Shown here one piece after another: positions 32,321 to 43,043 of a DNA stretch of 64,000 nt (position 1 is the stretch's first letter; every line of letters starts with the position of its first letter). Location of the stretch: contig JACMZG010000008.1 of the NCBI GenBank assembly GCA_018340805.1, positions 60,067,908 to 60,131,907 on the forward strand. The letters run 5' to 3'. The position numbers and the translations under genes were made by a program. The DNA comes from Microvelia longipes (taxonomy: Eukaryota; Arthropoda; Insecta; Hemiptera; Veliidae). The notes beneath the pieces were generated by a model. That model made no database searches and was not told the origin of the DNA. It worked only from the letters and a program-made list of their open reading frames with translations.

Positions 32321-33384
32321 AACAGGTTCTTTTAACTGCCTGTTCTAATGCGAACTTCAAAGCCGGGCATTGATTGCTATCTGCTGCATGCCCACAGTCT
32401 TTCTTAGCTCTGCTACAGTTAGCACACTTCTCGAAGTTCGCATTACAATCCTTAGCCTCATGACCTTTGGCTGCACATTTCCCACACGTGTTCTCCTTCT
32501 CCTTACAATATTTCGCAGGGTGTCCGAATTGTTGACATTTAAAACATCTTGTAGCATCCACGTAATCGGTTACAGGGCATAGATACCACCCGATAGAAAC
32601 CTCTCTTAACTGCACCAGCAAAGTTCTGATCTTTGAGTTTACCTCGCACACCCACGTTACCCTATCACCCTGTCCTCTTTTAAATTTGAGTTTGCAGCCC
32701 TCCTTGAATTCCTCCTTCGATAACTCGCTCTTTCTTATGTTCACCTCATACACGTCTTCATAGAAATCCTCCTCAGTAACTTCATTTGGGATCCTACCAA
32801 ATCTAATCAATGGCTTAACAACTAAAGGTTTTCTGATCGTATATCCTCTATCCCTTAGTGCATCTTTCGATAAAATCTTCTCCATACTTTCCGCATCTTT
32901 AGTTTTAATAGCAATTCCCCCGTTTCTTACCTTATGTACCGCTTGTACCTGAATCTGTTCCTCCCTTGGTTTAATAACTTCTTTTACATCCTCTCTTGTC
33001 TTATCGGAGCCTTGTGCTGAATCATTGGGGTACACCAGTGCCACATGCTGGGTTTTAAGGGTCACACTCTGCTTTAAGCCTCTAAGTTTAACTTTATCCG
33101 CAAACGTGGTACCACCTCTCTCTAAAGCACTTGCACTTGCTACGCTTTTGGCCGCCAATGTGTTTATCAGCCCATCTAACTTGTCATCCATTCCTCTAAT
33201 CTGTGCTTCCAGGTGGTCTACCTTGTCGTCCAGCACCGTCATCTTAGCATCAGTCGAACCTAGCGAAGATCTTAATTTTTCTTCTCTTTCTGTTTGTGAA
33301 CCTCTACACGTCTCCACTTCCTTAATGAGTTGATCTAGTTTGACGTCTACCATATTCAACTTTTCGTCACTTTCACCTAATGAG
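32313..33384 (-). CDS. R1 ORF1 Gag-like protein, 5'-truncated, three zinc knuckles
   Basis: The frame is open from the element's truncated 5' end (about 33384); the first ATG inside it is at 33359, giving 348 residues. The N-terminal part is coiled-coil-like (heptad-rich, about 5-70), as in LINE ORF1 proteins. An RRM-like core can be guessed at about 100-260. The C-terminus has CFKCQQFGHPAKYC (272-285), CGKCAAKGHEAKDC (292-305) and a CxxC...C/H...C variant (312-331). It should bind element RNA and help localise to rDNA. Since the frame runs to the junction, the natural start is lost. It overlaps ORF2 by 8 nt. Confidence 0.9.
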
Positions 33385-33839
33385 GCCAGGGCGAAGTCTC
33401 AACAGATCGCAGCATGGCAACTGCTCTACCGAGTACAACACCCCGCATCGGTACCTAAGTCGTCTACAGACGATTCCGGGTCCCAACATCGAACTCCCCG
33501 AAGGGTGACCCATGCTACCCACGGAGACCGGGAGCCGGACGGGCTCTAGCCCGGACCGATTCCACACAAGGGCCTCCGCGGTAATATGGCTCGTGCGATG
33601 TCCCAGCCGAACTGGGTCCACCTACAGTTTCACATTGTTTTGAGCCTTTCGACCCATGGGACCCCTAGATGTCAGGGCTATCAGGCGGGATTCGGCCTTA
33701 GAGGCGTTCAGGCATAATCCCGCGGATGATAGCCTGGCACCACCGGCCTGTCGACCGAGTGCATAACCAAATGTCCGAATCTGCGGTTCCTCTCGTACTG
33801 AGCAGGATTACCGTTGCAATGAAAATTTAAGTCATCAGA

Positions 33840-33890
<51 letters not shown>

Positions 33891-33932
33891 ATTGGCGGGT
33901 GAACAATCCGACGCTTGGCGGATTCTGCTCCG

Positions 33933-33970
<38 letters not shown>

Positions 33971-33994
33971 AACGTCGCTATGAACGCTTGGCTG

Positions 33995-34039
<45 letters not shown>

Positions 34040-34533
34040 GAAAACTCTTCAAGCTAAAAGGATCGATAGGCCGTGCTTTCGCAGTCCCTATGCGTACTGA
34101 GCATCGGGATCAAGCCAGCATTTGTCCTTTTGCTCTACGCGAGGTTTCTGTCCTCGCTGAGCTGGCCTTAGGACACCTGCGTTATTATTTGACAGATGTA
34201 CCGCCCCAGTCAAACTCTCCGCCTGGCAGTGTCCTCGGATCGGATCACGCCGGGGAGTGTGTTGACTAACTGACGCTCCGGAACGCGCTGGAGGTCCGCA
34301 TCGGCACGTGCCTTGCGGCAGCGCCTAGCAGAGCCAACCAACGCTCCAGAAGGCCAGCGCCAACCCCGGCGCTTGGCGCAAGAAGACCGTCTCGCCGTGG
34401 CCTGAAGGCCATCGACGGACGCCCTCCGCCTCACCGAGTAAGTAAGGAAACTATGAAAGTAGTGGTATTTCACTGTCGGGTGGAGACCACCCTCCCACTT
34501 ATGCTACACCTCTCATGTCTCCTTACAGTACCA

Positions 34534-34568
<35 letters not shown>

Positions 34569-34576
34569 ACTGATTA

Positions 34577-34615
<39 letters not shown>

Positions 34616-34643
34616 GTAGAGACAGAGGGAATCTCGTTAATCC

Positions 34644-34683
<40 letters not shown>
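33385..34683 (-). rRNA. 28S rRNA gene, 3' portion downstream of the R2 site (copy C)
   Basis: About 1.3 kb of 28S from the R2 site (34683) to a point about 10-30 nt before the mature 3' end, where R1 starts (33384). It aligns with copies A and B but has single-base losses in conserved sequence near 33994, 34277 and 34643, and a loss near 34614. In a real working 28S these would be unusual, so pseudogene status or consensus errors are likely. The R1 site in this copy is empty. Confidence 0.94.
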
Positions 34684-35104
34684 TTAAAATATGTTTATTG
34701 ATACATAATTTTTCAGGCTTAACCCCCTGTGGGCTCACATTTTTACAAGCAATATTTCTTAACTAACTAACTTATATATTACCAATAATGTGAGGACATC
34801 TTTATATGAAATAATTATAACATTACAATCTTCTAAAATAAAATAACTATAAGAGTAACAATAATATAAAAAAAAACAAGGATAAAGTATAATAATAAGA
34901 TAAGTATAAAATTTCTTTTCCTACCTATCGAGATGCCGGGTGGCTATTCCGATTGAACATCTCAATGCGATCAGTGATATTGTAAGGTTGTCATCATTGC
35001 TGATGCCAAGACTTTTAATCGCATTTATCGTTCTATGAGGCATAGCTCCTCTAGATCCGATGACTATAGGTAAGACTCGAAAACTTTGGCATTGGAACCT
35101 CCCC
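34684..35104 (-). mobile_element. Short 5'-truncated R2-A copy at a fully bordered R2 site
   Basis: 421 bp of the R2-A 3' end, nearly identical to 6697-7114 of the long copy. It is inserted between 28S ending ...ACTATGACTCTCTT upstream and TAGCCAAATGCC downstream. Relative to canonical ...CTCTCTTAAGG/TAGCC, four bases (AAGG) of the target are missing at the 5' side. This is the only R2 insertion in the window with normal 28S on both sides, and it confirms R2 target specificity in this genome. Confidence 0.95.
34921..35104 (-). pseudogene. R2-A polyprotein C-terminal remnant
   Basis: The last 61 or so residues of the R2-A protein, ending IATRHLDR, are identical to the long copy from GRFQCQSF onward. 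A few extra codons upstream come from 28S. It encodes no catalytic motif and is a by-product of severe 5' truncation. Confidence 0.93.
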
Positions 35105-35142
<38 letters not shown>

Positions 35143-35144
35143 TA

Positions 35145-35193
<49 letters not shown>

Positions 35194-35217
35194 CGTCAAC
35201 ACCCTCTGGGGCCATCG

Positions 35218-35251
<34 letters not shown>

Positions 35252-35455
35252 CTGGTCAGTGCCAGTTCTGAGCTGACCGTTAATCGGTGGCCGAAGAGAC
35301 AGCCGGCCCGTCCTCCGGCCGAAACCAGTGACTAGGCAGCCGGCAGCTCGCAGCAAGGAAGATCCGTGGGTGGCCAAGTCGCGGGACCGAGCAGAGAATC
35401 ACGAACGCAGAAGCGCCGCTCTCCTCGCCCAGGCCCGGATCGTTGACACCGCTCC
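35105..35455 (-). rRNA. 28S rRNA gene, segment upstream of the R2 site (copy C)
   Basis: The minus strand reads conserved 28S, including AAGAAATTCAATAAAGCGCG and GTAACTATGACTCTCTT directly before the R2 site, plus the GC-rich expansion segment preceding it. It stops at 35455, where a Copia LTR begins. It is the only 28S sequence upstream of the R2 site in the window. Confidence 0.93.
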
Positions 35456-35601
35456 TGTTGTAACTATTCAGTAAGGAAGCTTGTCTGGTTGTGAACAGTT
35501 ATATTCTTATAACAGAGTATTCAACAGTAAAACTATTAATATTTATAATAAAAATTCAAATCAAACATTAGTGACATGACACAATTATGTCAGGTCCAAC
35601 A
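35456..35601 (-). repeat. Copia 3' LTR (146 bp)
   Basis: It starts TGTTGGACCTGAC on the minus strand at 35601 and ends ...CAACA at 35456, with the usual TG...CA borders and a polypurine tract just before it. No partner LTR is visible, so LTR divergence and target duplication cannot be judged. Confidence 0.82.
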
Positions 35602-35619
35602 AACGCCCCCATTTGGGTT
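35602..35619 (-). other. Copia polypurine tract
   Basis: The minus strand reads AACCCAAATGGGGGCGTT directly before the LTR, the expected plus-strand priming site. Confidence 0.75.
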
Positions 35620-35629
35620 GAATTTTTAA

Positions 35630-36229
35630 CTAGGGTTGTTTTCTTTTGGATTTAATTTTGGTTTTAGGCCTAAAGTTTCCGAAAATTTTTTTTAATTTAG
35701 GTTTTGCAAGAGCTTTGGTAAAAATATCAGCTGACATATTATCAGTGCTGATATATTCTAATTCGATAATATTATTTTTTACCAAATCTCTTACATGATG
35801 GTACTTCAAATCAATGTGCTTACTCCTTTTGTGAAATACAGGATTCTTTGCTAGGGCTTGGGCACTTTGATTATCAATTAGAATTTTGATTGGAATTTTT
35901 ATTATATGATTAAATTCTAATTCTTCGAGCAGGAATTTCAGATTTAGAAGTTCCCGAGCAGCCTCGCTTAACGCGATATACTCGGCTTCCATACTGGAGA
36001 GGGAAACAAGATTTTGTTTCTTGGATTCCCAAGATATGGCCCCCCCAGCCAGTATGAAAGTGTATCCTGATCGGGACTTTCTATCATCTGAATCTCCTGC
36101 CCAATCAGCATCAGATAAGCCAATAAGTTTTTCTCCAGTTTTCCTGAATGTGAGAGCATAATTTGATGTTCCCTTGATGTAGCGAAGTAGTCGTTTGGCC
36201 GCATCCCAGTGCTGTTTCTTCGGACTTTT
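35630..36229 (-). pseudogene. Copia RNase H domain
   Basis: In one frame the minus strand shows DADWAGDS (about 36090-36115), RSGYTF, SLSSMEAEYIALSEAA (about 35965-36000) and DNQSAQALAKNP, all hallmarks of the Copia RNase H. The frame ends at 35630 near the polypurine tract. It is separated from the RT frame by a frameshift at about 36225, so the polyprotein is broken here. Confidence 0.88.
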
Positions 36230-37460
36230 TTATATTGACTTAATTTGTTGACGGAGTAAGCTAGATGGACGAGTTGCTGTTGATAGATAAAGTAGTGATC
36301 CTATTAAGCTTTGATACTGAGTTGGATCTACTTCTTGAGCTTCATCTTGATCTTTTGGTTCCTTTTCTAGCTGGCTGTTTGGATCTAATGGTAATGGTAT
36401 AGGTTTACAATTTTCCATTCCATATTTTTTTAATATTTCAATAGCATATTTTTCTTGACTTATTTGAATTTCCTTTTCATTTTTAACTATCGAAAGTCCT
36501 AGGAAACTGTTGATGTCTCCTAAGTCTTTGATGTCGAATAATTTTGAAATTTTTTCTTTTACCTTGGATAATAATTTCTTATTGTTTGAGCTAGTATAAT
36601 CATCGACGTACACTGCCATTAATACGTATGATTCTCCTTCTGTTAGTTTATAAACACAAGGATCTTGTTTACTTTGTTTAAAGTTAATACTTTTTACTTG
36701 GTCATCGAATTTAATATTCCATTCTCTACCGGCTTGACGTAGACCATATAGAGATTTTTTTAAAAGACATACTTTTTCTCCTTGTTTGTAGTAGTCTGGT
36801 TGATGCATGTAGATTTCTTCGCTTAAATCGCCATTTAGGTAAGCTGTTTTTACATCTATTTGGTCAATATGTAAATCATTTTCTACAGCTAGAGCTAGTA
36901 GAAGTCTTATAGAGTTGAATCTTACAACTGGAGAGTATGTTTCTGTAAAGTCTATGCCGTATCTTTGAACATAGCCTTTCGCAACTAGGCGGGCTTTAAA
37001 TTTGTCAAAAGCTCCGTTAGCTTTATATTTTTTACTTAAGATCCATTTGCATCCGATTGGTTTTTTCCCTGGTGGTAAATCAACAAGTGTCCAGGTTTTC
37101 TTTTTTAGTAATGAATTAAATTCTTCATCCATTGCAGCTTTCCAATTTTTACGTTCTTCTCTTGATAACGCGTCTTCTACATTACAGTTCCAGGATCTTT
37201 TTTTCATTATTTTGACATTTTTTATTTTTCTAGGTCTTCCCTTTTTTCCAGTTTTTAATTTTTTAGGTCTTCCTGGGTCAATTTTAAGGGTATACTCTTC
37301 TTCAGATTCTTTTTCATCAGTCGATTTTTCATCGTCATCTGAGTCTGAGTTAAGAATGAATTGATTTTCTTCTTTATTGTAATTTTCTTCATCATTAATG
37401 TTATTTTCTTCATCATCATTGTTATTTTTTTCATCATCATTGTTATTTCTTCATTATTGT
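36230..37460 (-). pseudogene. Copia reverse transcriptase region
   Basis: A frame open from the acidic linker (about 37455) through RT. I see WKAAMDEEFNSL, CKWILSKKYKANG, RLVAKGYVQRYGIDFTETYS, the first catalytic Asp in QIDVKTAYLNGDL, YGLRQAGREW and YVDD (about 36605-36616), followed by FLGLSI. These are standard Copia RT blocks. A frameshift in the Glu/Asp/Asn-rich linker near 37455 separates it from integrase, and another near 36225 from RNase H. Only these two breaks prevent a continuous polyprotein in the visible part. Confidence 0.92.
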
Positions 37461-39774
37461 TTTTCTTCATCATTTTCTTCATCTTCACCGAAATTTTCTT
37501 CAACGTTGATTTTATTTTCTTCTATATTATTATTATTATTACTTTTTAATTTAGAATTATTATTGAATAGAGTGCTGAAATCAAAAGTAGATTTTTCTTC
37601 TTCTATATGACTTCTATTCTGATATTTATCTTTGTAAGCGATATTTTCGAGTATTTTTACATCTCTACTTTTTATAATTGTATCTCTATCAGGATCCCAT
37701 AAGCGATATGCTTTTGCTTCTTCTGAATATCCTAATAAAATACATTGTTTACTTTTAGATTCAAATTTTGTTCTATTTGGCTTTTTATCTAGTACGTATG
37801 CTATACTTCCAATTTTTCGTAAGTGTATGGCTGTTGGTTTTTTACCTGTCCATTCTTCTTGGGGAGTTTTTACTATAGTTTTTGTTATACATCTATTTCT
37901 GAGATAAGTAGCAGTGTTTATCATTTCTGCCCACATAGACTCTGGTAACCCTGACTCTAGTAGTAAACATCTTGCCATTTCTACTAATGTTCTATTAGCA
38001 CGTTCAGCTACAGGGTTCATTTGAGGAGTGTATTCAGCAGTTAGTTCATGCTTTATGCCATGATTTTTTAAATATGAATTAAAAGTTCGGCTGCAATACT
38101 CTTGAGCATTGTCCGTTCTTATAGCTTTTATTGTTTTTCCTGTTTGTTTTTCCACAAAATTTTTAAATTCTTTAAATTTTTCAAATATCTCACTTTTATT
38201 ATGAAGAAAGTATGTGAATATTTTTCTGGATTTATCATCTATAAATGTAGCAAAATATCTAGTACCGCTTCCTGATGGTGTAGGCATAGGTCCGCATATA
38301 TCAGAATGAATAAGATCTAGTAAATTTTCTTTTCTAGGAGGTATTTTATTCTTTGAAAATGGTAACCTGTGCATTTTTCCTTCGATACAAGTATCGCAAT
38401 TTTTATTGAATTCTTTTAATTTTAGGTTTGGTATACCATGAATTAGATTTTTCTTTATCATGTTACCTAATTGTTTTCTATTTAGATGTCCAAATCTTGA
38501 ATGCCAAATTTCGTTTAATTCATTTGGTTTATTTATTATTTTTTCACGATTAGTTCTAATTTTAAGTATATTATTTCTTTTGTTTTTAATTTCATCATCT
38601 GTTGTATTCACTGCCTTTTCTGCATTTGTTTTTTGATTTTGACGTGTATGCTTTTGTTTATTTGTAGGTATTTTATCCTTGTCTATTTTAATATTATTTA
38701 ATCTTTCAACGTAGTATAAGTTTCTATTTACTTTGGCTTTGATTAAAGTTTTATTATTTTGAGTGATGAATGCATAATTTTTACAAAATTTTACTGTGAC
38801 ATTAGGATTTTGCGTGGCTTTACTTATAGATATCAAATTTGTTTTTATTTCTGGAATAAATAGAGTTTCTTTTAATTCTATTTGTTCGATTTTGTTGTTA
38901 ACTACTGAGTGGATTTTGATAGTGCCTTTACCTTGAATGTTGACTTGGCTGCCATCTGCCATTCGCACTTTTTCAATTTCTTTTATGTTGTTGTAAGTTA
39001 TGAACATATTTTTATTGTTACAAATGTGTGAGCTTGAGCCTGAATCCAAAATAAAATCTGTTACTGTTTTATTTGCATTTGGTTCGATAGATAGTACATT
39101 TTCTTCTAAATCTTCTTCTATTATTAGTGAAGAAGTATTATTCTTTTTCTTAAAGAAACAGTCTTCTGTTTTATGATTTGACTTCTTACAAATTTTGCAT
39201 GTAAAAGTATTGTTAGTAATTTTGTTTGATTTATATTTATTCTTTAATTTTGTAGTTAAAGAATAATTATCATTTTTTGATATTGAAGGACTAGATTGTT
39301 TCTTCTCTGCCTCTTCTAGTATTTTTATTTTTAAGGTTTCTAGTGAAGGAAGTTCATCTCTACATTCGATGGAACATTTGAATATCTCATACTCGTCGGG
39401 TAATGAAGATAAAAGAAGTACAGTTGAAAAGTCATCTGATGGTGAACATTTTAGATCTTTCAGTTGATCTAATATTTCAAAGAATTGTTTGATGTGATCT
39501 TTCATGTCTTGATTACATTTTTTGTTTAAATTTATTAATTGTCTTGTTAGCTGTACCTTTTTGTTTGGTCCAGTAGGTTTAAACGTTTTTTCAAGTGTGT
39601 CCCACGCTTCTTTAGAGGTTTTACAATTTTTTACATGATGGATGCACGGTGGTGATATTGCAAGTATTATAGTTGCTAATGCCTTTTCGTCTTTCAAAGT
39701 CCATTCTATATCACCATTATCTCCACTATTGTTATTAGGTGTAATTACTCCGTTTGTATAATTCCATAATTCAC
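37454..39774 (-). pseudogene. Copia Gag-protease-integrase region
   Basis: An open frame of more than 770 codons, entering from the BEL-1 border at 39774 without its own start (first inner ATG at 39697). In order: Gag (EWTLKDEKALATI, TSKEAWDTLE), knuckle CKICKKSNHKTEDC (about 39150-39192), protease DSGSSSHIC (about 39020-39046), the integrase HHCC region (HSRFGHLN ... CDTCIEGK), then catalytic DICGPM, RTDNAQEY and NPVAERANRTL. An acidic Asn-rich linker follows, ending with a stop at 37454. All domains look intact, but the N-terminus of Gag is lost. It encodes the capsid, processing and integration functions of Copia. Confidence 0.92.
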
Positions 39775-40950
39775 TGTTAGAGACACAGATATCACATGTT
39801 CATTTTCGATTTAATTAATAATTTACCTGGAAGAGCTAGTAAGATCATTTTTATTTTCACGTCTTTTCATGGGCACTTTCACTGTATATTTATTCACTTT
39901 ATGTAGTCACTTTTATTTTCTTTACTAGTTTAGAAGTAGATAACAATTAACTTTATAATTTCACTAGGTTTTGGCCGAAAGCAACTGTAAATATGTAAAT
40001 AATATGAGAAAAAACTCTGGTGGAGTCAGGAACGTATTTACTTTAACCGGTACATAACCTGATACTAAGATAACCTCAATGTCTCTAGGATCTCTTCTTG
40101 TTTTCATCTGCTGCAGCGCTTAGCTTTGTCTACCTCATTCTGATGGGTTTTACATTGATACCCTGCCTAAGCGGCTTAAGAGCATCCATCAAATTCAACT
40201 GTTGATGTTTTGATGGATTTTTCCGTTGTAGTTCAAGTTATCTGGTGCATTAATTGCGTAGTTAATTAAATTCTATTAATTAATTAACTTTTTTCACTGA
40301 TCAGTGGTTTCTTTGTGTTGAGACATTATTTAGAGGTGTTGACTGCTGTATAAAGGTTATTGTCAGCACAGGGTTGGAGGAAATCCTTGGAAGGAGCTTA
40401 ATTCATCAGCGTAGTACTAGTAGCAAGTACCTTAAATACTTTAGATTCTATTTCGCATCAATTTAAATTGTATCTGCACGTTTGGGAGCAGCTGTACGCC
40501 GGATTTCGGTCCTATTCTTTCAGCTATACTTAGATCATATCTAGCTAGCTAACTTATGAAATATTGGGCCCTTCCTAACTTGCTGTACCCGCCTAGTATC
40601 CTTCCTTAGCACTTCCTTCTATTCTACCTCTGTAAATTGTAAGATATTAGATACAGTCCTTATATTTATTTTAATTTGCTATAATTACTTAAGCTTACTT
40701 ATGCTTTTCTTTCATTAGTAGTTTTAGTCTTAACCTGATAGTGCCCATTGATTGCATGCTAAGTAGATTTTATTATTTATTTATATTAATTATACCCTTT
40801 CTAGCAATTTATTATTTAGTTATTATTTTGCCTAGTTTTGCCTTTCATTCCCCTGGCAGACAGGGTGAAGTACCTACAATTATTTGCTCTTCAAGTAACC
40901 ATATCAGAGTGCCCTGTTGCCACTATGGGCTTACTCCTATGGCCTTGACA
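39775..40950 (+). repeat. BEL-1 left LTR
   Basis: Begins TGTTAGAGACACAG and ends GGCCTTGACA. It aligns over its whole length with the right LTR at 47020-48199. A short ORF near its right end (40741-40986) also occurs in the other LTR and is not a gene. Confidence 0.92.
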
Positions 40951-40953
40951 TTA

Positions 40954-40975
40954 TGGTCCTCTGCGAGCCGGATTC
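40954..40975 (+). other. BEL-1 primer-binding site
   Basis: TGGTCCTCTGCGAGCCGGAT, three bases after the LTR, starts with the TGG expected opposite a tRNA CCA end. It most resembles the complement of an animal tRNA-Tyr 3' end, with a small indel; this assignment is a guess from memory. BEL-2 has a very similar site. Confidence 0.7.
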
Positions 40976-41675
40976 AATCTATTTAAATAAAATTGTGTCT
41001 CAATACATACTGACTACGATCTAATATTTTATTCTGTCATAAAATAAAGTTGCACCAGATTAACCATCAAATCGCCTTTGATGTGTTACACCTTTGTAAA
41101 ACCTACATCGCTAGTGGTTTATTTACAAAAATTTGAACTCTACCTGATCAGCATAGATGTCCTATCGCATCTAGGATATCTTTGTGAAGCAAACCGCTTA
41201 TTTTGTTTTACATATTTGTTTTAGAACAATTTGCTGGTTATATTATTAACAACCCTGCACCACATAAGCAGTTGTTAAATATTAAATATAGTTTAAAGAA
41301 CTATTGTTTAACATTACTTGATTACCTCAGAATCAAGAATAAATTTCTCACTTTATGATTGATCAATCTTTATTTTTTATGTACATAAATATTTTCTCAA
41401 CTTATTATTTGTAGAAGTTTCTTCAAATTATAATTTTATTGTATACTATATTGTATATAAATCACTTAATTTACTTTAAGCAGATAAGTGTCTCTGCAAT
41501 AGTAAATTATATTGTAAATCATTGTGAATTACTTGTAAATTATCTTTGTAAATTTATACTTGTAAGTTTATTAATTTATTTTGTAAATTTATTTCATTTG
41601 GTTTATAATTTTAAATAATATTTTCACCTTTCCCTTACCTTTATCTAGGTTTGTTGTCTCATCTCTCCAGTTACA
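40976..41675 (+). other. BEL-1 5' leader
   Basis: AT-rich untranslated leader between the primer-binding site and Gag. I see no gene in it; the Gag ATG lies at 41676. Confidence 0.6.
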
Positions 41676-43043
41676 ATGGAGGTAGCAGATTCTAATCGCC
41701 GCAAGATGAGGATTATTGTTGCTGATTTGAAGGAAGTCAAAGAACAAGCTGATAAAGCATTAGCTAATCCAGCTGAGGTCCAGTTGTTTAAAGGCATGTT
41801 TATTTCTTTAGAAAACGTGTTTAATCGTTTCGAAACACTCTTCGAAGCAAATCAAGACCTTGTTGACTTTTCTCATAATTCCGTGGCGACGGAAGAAGAC
41901 ACAAACCTTAGAACTGCTGCAAAGAGCTACTATCACCAATGTAACGCGGCTTGGTCGGCTATAAGTGACCATCCAAACCTTAACCCACCTGCGACAACAG
42001 ACGTCTTTCTCGAATAAGTCAAAGGTCAGGCTACCCCCTCTTGACATTCCCAAGTTCAATGGTGACAGAACAAAGTGGCCTCGATTCAAAGACTCCTTTA
42101 CAAGTCTTATTATCGAAGATCAAGCGCTGGACGATATTGACCGCTTTAATTTCTCATTCGATGGTTACAAGATAAAGCAGCTTCACTTATAGCTCACGTC
42201 CCTGTTACTGATAGGAATTTTTATAGTGGCATGGAATGTTGCTGGAAAATTATGACAATAAAAGGTTACTGGCCACCTCGTATTTAGATAAAATCTTTAG
42301 TATTAAGCAGTTACCTCAAAAACCCAGCGCTGCTGCTCTGAACCAAATGGTTTCTCAGTTAAACCAGACAGTAGCTGCGTTCAAACTGTTAGAAATACCA
42401 GATCGAGCCGACTTCATGCTTTTCCACTTAGCGCGTAGATGCTTGGATACGGCTACACGTGAAGAGTTTGAACTTCAGACTGATGAGATGTTTCCCACAT
42501 TTGACGATTTAATGAAATATTTAAAGTCGCGATGTACTGCCGCAGAACTAGCCACTGGCCTGCCAGCTGACGACTCACCCGGACAACAACAAAGGAATGA
42601 CAAGAAACCAGGTCGTACCTCCTGGTCTTCTCGAAAACCAACTGGCGCAGGAGTAGCCTTGATAGGTAGTGCTGGAGTATCTAGCATACACGCGAATGCT
42701 TCTTTAGCACCTATTAAGAGTAAGTGTCCAGTTTGTAAAGCTCCACACTTGCTAGTGAATTGCTTAAAGTTTTCTGTAGCAACTGTCCCTGAGCGTTATG
42801 TTTATTTGAAGAACTGGCGAGGCTGTAAAAACTGCTTGAGGGAAACATCATACTGCTCAACAATGTCCTTCTAAATGGAAATGCCGTTTCTGTCATGGAA
42901 GGCATCACAGTTTACTGCATAATATTGACCAGAAACCTGCTCAAGAAAAGCAAGCAGCGCCTACAGATCAACCATCGTCCAATGCTGATGGAGTTGCTTG
43001 TACCTCTGCACTCAGCTCCGTTAACTCTGATCGCCTCTCTGTC
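41676..43043 (+). pseudogene. BEL-1 Gag with zinc knuckles, frameshifted
   Basis: Starts at ATG 41676 and is open to 42017. It continues in other frames as 41965-42192 (LPPLDIPKFNGDRTKWPRF, the conserved BEL Gag motif) and 42236-42874. The last part has the first knuckle CPVCKAPHLLVNC (about 42727-42765) and then CKNC. The second knuckle (CRFC..H) continues in another frame after about 42840. Three or more frameshifts break it. In the intact family this polyprotein part forms particles and binds RNA. Confidence 0.87.

Larger units (their letters stand above)
28278..33384 (-). mobile_element. R1 non-LTR retrotransposon, 5'-truncated, at the 28S R1 site
   Basis: A minus-strand element of about 5.1 kb: 5'-truncated Gag ORF1 (33384-32313), ORF2 with APE-type endonuclease and RT (32320-29024), and a 3' UTR of about 746 bp (29023-28278). 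The 3' junction TGTCTCTACCTACTATCTAG corresponds exactly to the known R1 insertion point, allowing for host substitutions. The 5' side is not the upstream half of the R1 site. It joins the terminal segment of another 28S copy within about 10-30 nt of that gene's 3' end. Both ORFs are uninterrupted, so insertion was recent. Confidence 0.94.
35456..39774 (-). mobile_element. Copia-type LTR retrotransposon, 5' end missing, inserted in 28S
   Basis: A minus-strand element: 3' LTR (35456-35601), polypurine tract, RNase H, RT, integrase, protease and Gag, ending at 39774 inside Gag. The domain order protease-integrase-RT-RNase H identifies Ty1/Copia. The 5' LTR and first part of Gag are absent; the BEL-1 left LTR starts directly at 39775. 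The right flank of BEL-1 (48200 on) does not continue Copia. The left end abuts 28S at 35455/35456, so Copia appears to sit in a 28S expansion segment. Confidence 0.92.

Noticed and set aside
37255..37610. Hydrophobic or Lys/Met-rich ORFs near the Copia linker
   Set aside because: These are antisense or shifted readings of the GAA/GAT-rich acidic linker of the Copia polyprotein.
40741..40986. 81-codon ORF duplicated at 47990
   Set aside because: It lies inside both BEL-1 LTRs and has no recognised motif.
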